NCBI GenBank assembly: GCA_020201445.1
Contig: JAIVGU010000038.1
Coordinates: 1-6,335, forward strand
Direction: 5' to 3'
Length of the DNA: 6,335 nt
Origin: Halobacteriales archaeon
GTDB taxonomy: Archaea > Thermoplasmatota > E2 > JACPAO01 > JAHFTW01
Translations under genes and position numbers: made by a program
Notes under the pieces: model-generated
What the model was told of the DNA's origin: nothing
What the model saw: the letters and a program-made list of their open reading frames with translations, nothing else
The model's database searches: none
Shown: piece by piece, positions 5,707 to 6,335 of the stretch
Position numbering within the stretch: the first letter of the stretch is position 1
Layout of the letters: each line of letters opens with the position of its first letter

Positions 5707-5728
5707 GGGATTTCGGGGAGTTGGGGGA
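5702..5728. repeat. Variant 9-nt tandem repeat (GGGGA type)
   Basis: Three 9-nt units in a row, AAACAGGGA, TTTCGGGGA and GTTGGGGGA, share the ending GGGA. The 9-nt period is that of the CCGCGG elements, but the core differs and no matching opposite arm is seen nearby. It lies in the leader of the E1-rhodanese gene. Confidence 0.5.
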
Positions 5729-5753
5729 GACTTGCTCCTGTGCCCATCATCGA

Positions 5754-5813
5754 CAAACCGCGGATTCCGCGGATGGACATTCAATCCGCGTCATCCGCGA
5801 AATCCGCGGTTTG
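5754..5813. repeat. 9-nt-periodic inverted repeat, copy 3
   Basis: Arms 5754-5775 and 5792-5813 are reverse complements at 21 of 22 positions, with a 16-nt loop. The single mismatch would be a G-U pair in minus-strand RNA. The sequence parses as 9-nt units throughout: AAACCGCGG, ATTCCGCGG, ATGGACATT, CAATCCGCG, TCATCCGCG, AAATCCGCG. It begins 18 bp beyond the stop of the zinc-ribbon gene on the same strand and lies upstream of the E1-rhodanese gene, so it could separate the two transcripts. Confidence 0.85.
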
Positions 5814-5831
5814 ACGGAAGGGGAGAGGGGG

Positions 5832-6113
5832 TCAGGCCGTCGCGTGGCCGCACGCCGGGCAGGCCCCTGCACCCTCGCCGGGGAGCCAGTGTGCGCCGCA
5901 CGCCGCGCAACTGGTCCCCTCCGCGCGCTTCCCTGGGCGCCAGCCGTTGGCGAACGGCCACGCCACCATCATCGCCACCAAGGCCCCGGCGGGGGCATAG
6001 TGGACGAGGTCCATGCGGTGGTCCGCCGTGGCGGCCATGTAGGCGGTGAGGCCGACGGTGGCGACGGTGAGGCCGAGCAGGGCGTAGCCGACCTGGCGGT
6101 TCGAGAGGGCCAC
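5832..6113 (-). CDS. Small two-TM membrane protein with C-terminal zinc ribbon
   Basis: 93 residues from GTG at 6113. Two hydrophobic helices (about 8-29 and 36-54) are joined by a short loop containing D-H-R-M-D. After a basic stretch (WRPGKR, 58-63) comes a small zinc ribbon with CAAC (C69, C72) and CPAC (C85, C88). The basic stretch after the second helix suggests that both termini are cytoplasmic, placing the ribbon inside. Such anchored zinc ribbons are common in archaea and usually uncharacterised; I recognise no family and assign no function. The GTG start is supported by a TATA box at the right distance. The downstream E1-rhodanese gene is on the same strand but separated by 152 bp and an inverted repeat, so co-transcription is doubtful. 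Confidence 0.8.
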   Translation of the reverse strand: MALSNRQVGYALLGLTVATVGLTAYMAATADHRMDLVHYAPAGALVAMMVAWPFANGWRPGKRAEGTSCAACGAHWLPGEGAGACPACGHATA

Positions 6114-6135
6114 AGGAGGTCTAGGGTGGGCTCCC

Positions 6136-6143
6136 CCTTTATG
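6136..6143 (-). promoter_or_regulatory. TATA box for the zinc-ribbon membrane protein gene (leaderless)
   Basis: CATAAAGG on the minus strand spans -30 to -23 relative to the GTG at 6113. No Shine-Dalgarno sequence is present before that GTG; the bases there read ACCTCCTGTG, the complement of one. Both facts fit a leaderless transcript starting at the GTG. Confidence 0.65.
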
Positions 6144-6163
6144 ACGTTGTGGTTCGGGAATTT

Positions 6164-6251
6164 CCTGGGGTTTCAGTGAGTCTACAGCAATTTCAGTGAG
6201 AGACGCAGCTTTCTTTCACTGACATCGCATCACAATCACTGGAATTCCAGG
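6164..6251. repeat. Dyad array of four TCASTGA-like sites
   Basis: TCAGTGA occurs at 6173 and 6193, TCACTGA at 6216 and TCACTGG at 6236. The inner pair and outer pair share one symmetry centre (between 6207 and 6208), with 20 bp between sites on each side. The outer arms extend to 16 bp (CCTGGGGTTTCAGTGA at 6164-6179 and its partner at 6236-6251, 13 of 16 matching). A perfect 12-bp palindrome, CTGGAATTCCAG, is at 6239-6250. The stretch is visibly less GC-rich than its surroundings. It starts 4 bp after the right-edge gene's stop and ends about 20 bp upstream of the TATA box of the zinc-ribbon gene. It could be an operator, a 3'-end hairpin or a mobile-element end. Confidence 0.7.
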
Positions 6252-6255
6252 GGAT

Positions 6256-6335
6256 TCACCAGCGCCGGGCCACGCGCATCGCGTAGAGGCCCTTCAGGTT
6301 GCCCCAGCCGTCGCGCCAGCTCGACAGCACCGGCT
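6256..6335 (-). CDS. C-terminal end of an unidentified protein (partial)
   Basis: Minus-strand frame entering from the right edge and ending at TGA 6258-6256; only the last 25 residues are visible. They end in NLKGLYAMRVARRW, a basic, aromatic-rich tail. Codon choice (G/C in third positions) matches the neighbouring genes, which supports coding. The other two minus frames are less convincing: one stops early and the other ends inside the dyad array. The fragment is too short to name. A transposase tail next to a terminal repeat was considered but nothing in these residues establishes it. Confidence 0.5.
   Translation of the reverse strand, partial: PVLSSWRDGWGNLKGLYAMRVARRW

Noticed and set aside
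4471..5813. CRISPR-like reading of the repeated CCGCGG elements
   Set aside because: There are no uniform direct repeats with unique spacers of constant size; the units are 9 nt, degenerate and organised as inverted arms.
5721..6179. Plus-strand frame across the hairpin and the zinc-ribbon gene
   Set aside because: It starts in repeat DNA, is antisense to a plausible two-TM zinc-ribbon protein with a well-placed TATA box, and has no recognisable domain.
1..6335. tRNA or rRNA genes
   Set aside because: No cloverleaf with a T-arm GTTCRA-type signature and acceptor stem, and no conserved rRNA segment, was seen on either strand by eye.

Overview
The window looks like a piece of a GC-rich archaeal chromosome (GC clearly high by eye; not counted). 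Three things point to Archaea. A NOG1-type GTPase with a fused N-terminal helical domain is encoded at 3415-4461, and a predicted endonuclease of the archaeal Holliday-resolvase-related type at 480-836. Several genes also appear leaderless, with an A/T-rich TATA-like box 20-30 bp upstream of the start codon and no Shine-Dalgarno sequence. The proteins lack the strong acidic bias of haloarchaea, so a GC-rich Thermoplasmatota-like lineage is my guess, but the phylum is not proven by this window.

Layout from left to right. The N-terminal part of a secreted cysteine-repeat protein runs off the left edge on the minus strand. It is divergent from a two-gene plus-strand operon: a membrane-anchored endonuclease-related protein and a MOFRL-type glycerate kinase, overlapping by four bases. 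Convergent to the kinase is a small secreted six-cysteine protein (minus). Next come a SnoaL-like protein (plus) and the NOG1 GTPase (plus). Convergent to the GTPase is a ThiF/MoeB E1-like enzyme fused to a rhodanese domain (minus). It is preceded on the same strand by a small two-TM zinc-ribbon protein, and the last codons of another minus-strand gene lie at the right edge.

The genes do not form one pathway. They are mostly single housekeeping, envelope or metabolic genes with their own promoters. The only close coupling is endonuclease to glycerate kinase.

The most notable content is non-coding. Inverted-repeat elements built from 9-nt units (cores CCGCGG / TCCGCG / TTCGCGG) lie 10-40 bp beyond stop codons at 2035-2104, 4471-4608 and 5754-5813, with a single-arm copy at 3334-3352. 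A different dyad, four TCASTGA-like sites placed symmetrically around one centre, lies at 6164-6251 just after the last gene's stop codon and upstream of the zinc-ribbon gene's promoter. Every free gene 3' end visible in the window is therefore followed by a repeat of this kind. A separate 10-bp CCATGG tandem array lies inside the E1-rhodanese gene. I saw no CRISPR array, tRNA, rRNA or complete mobile element.
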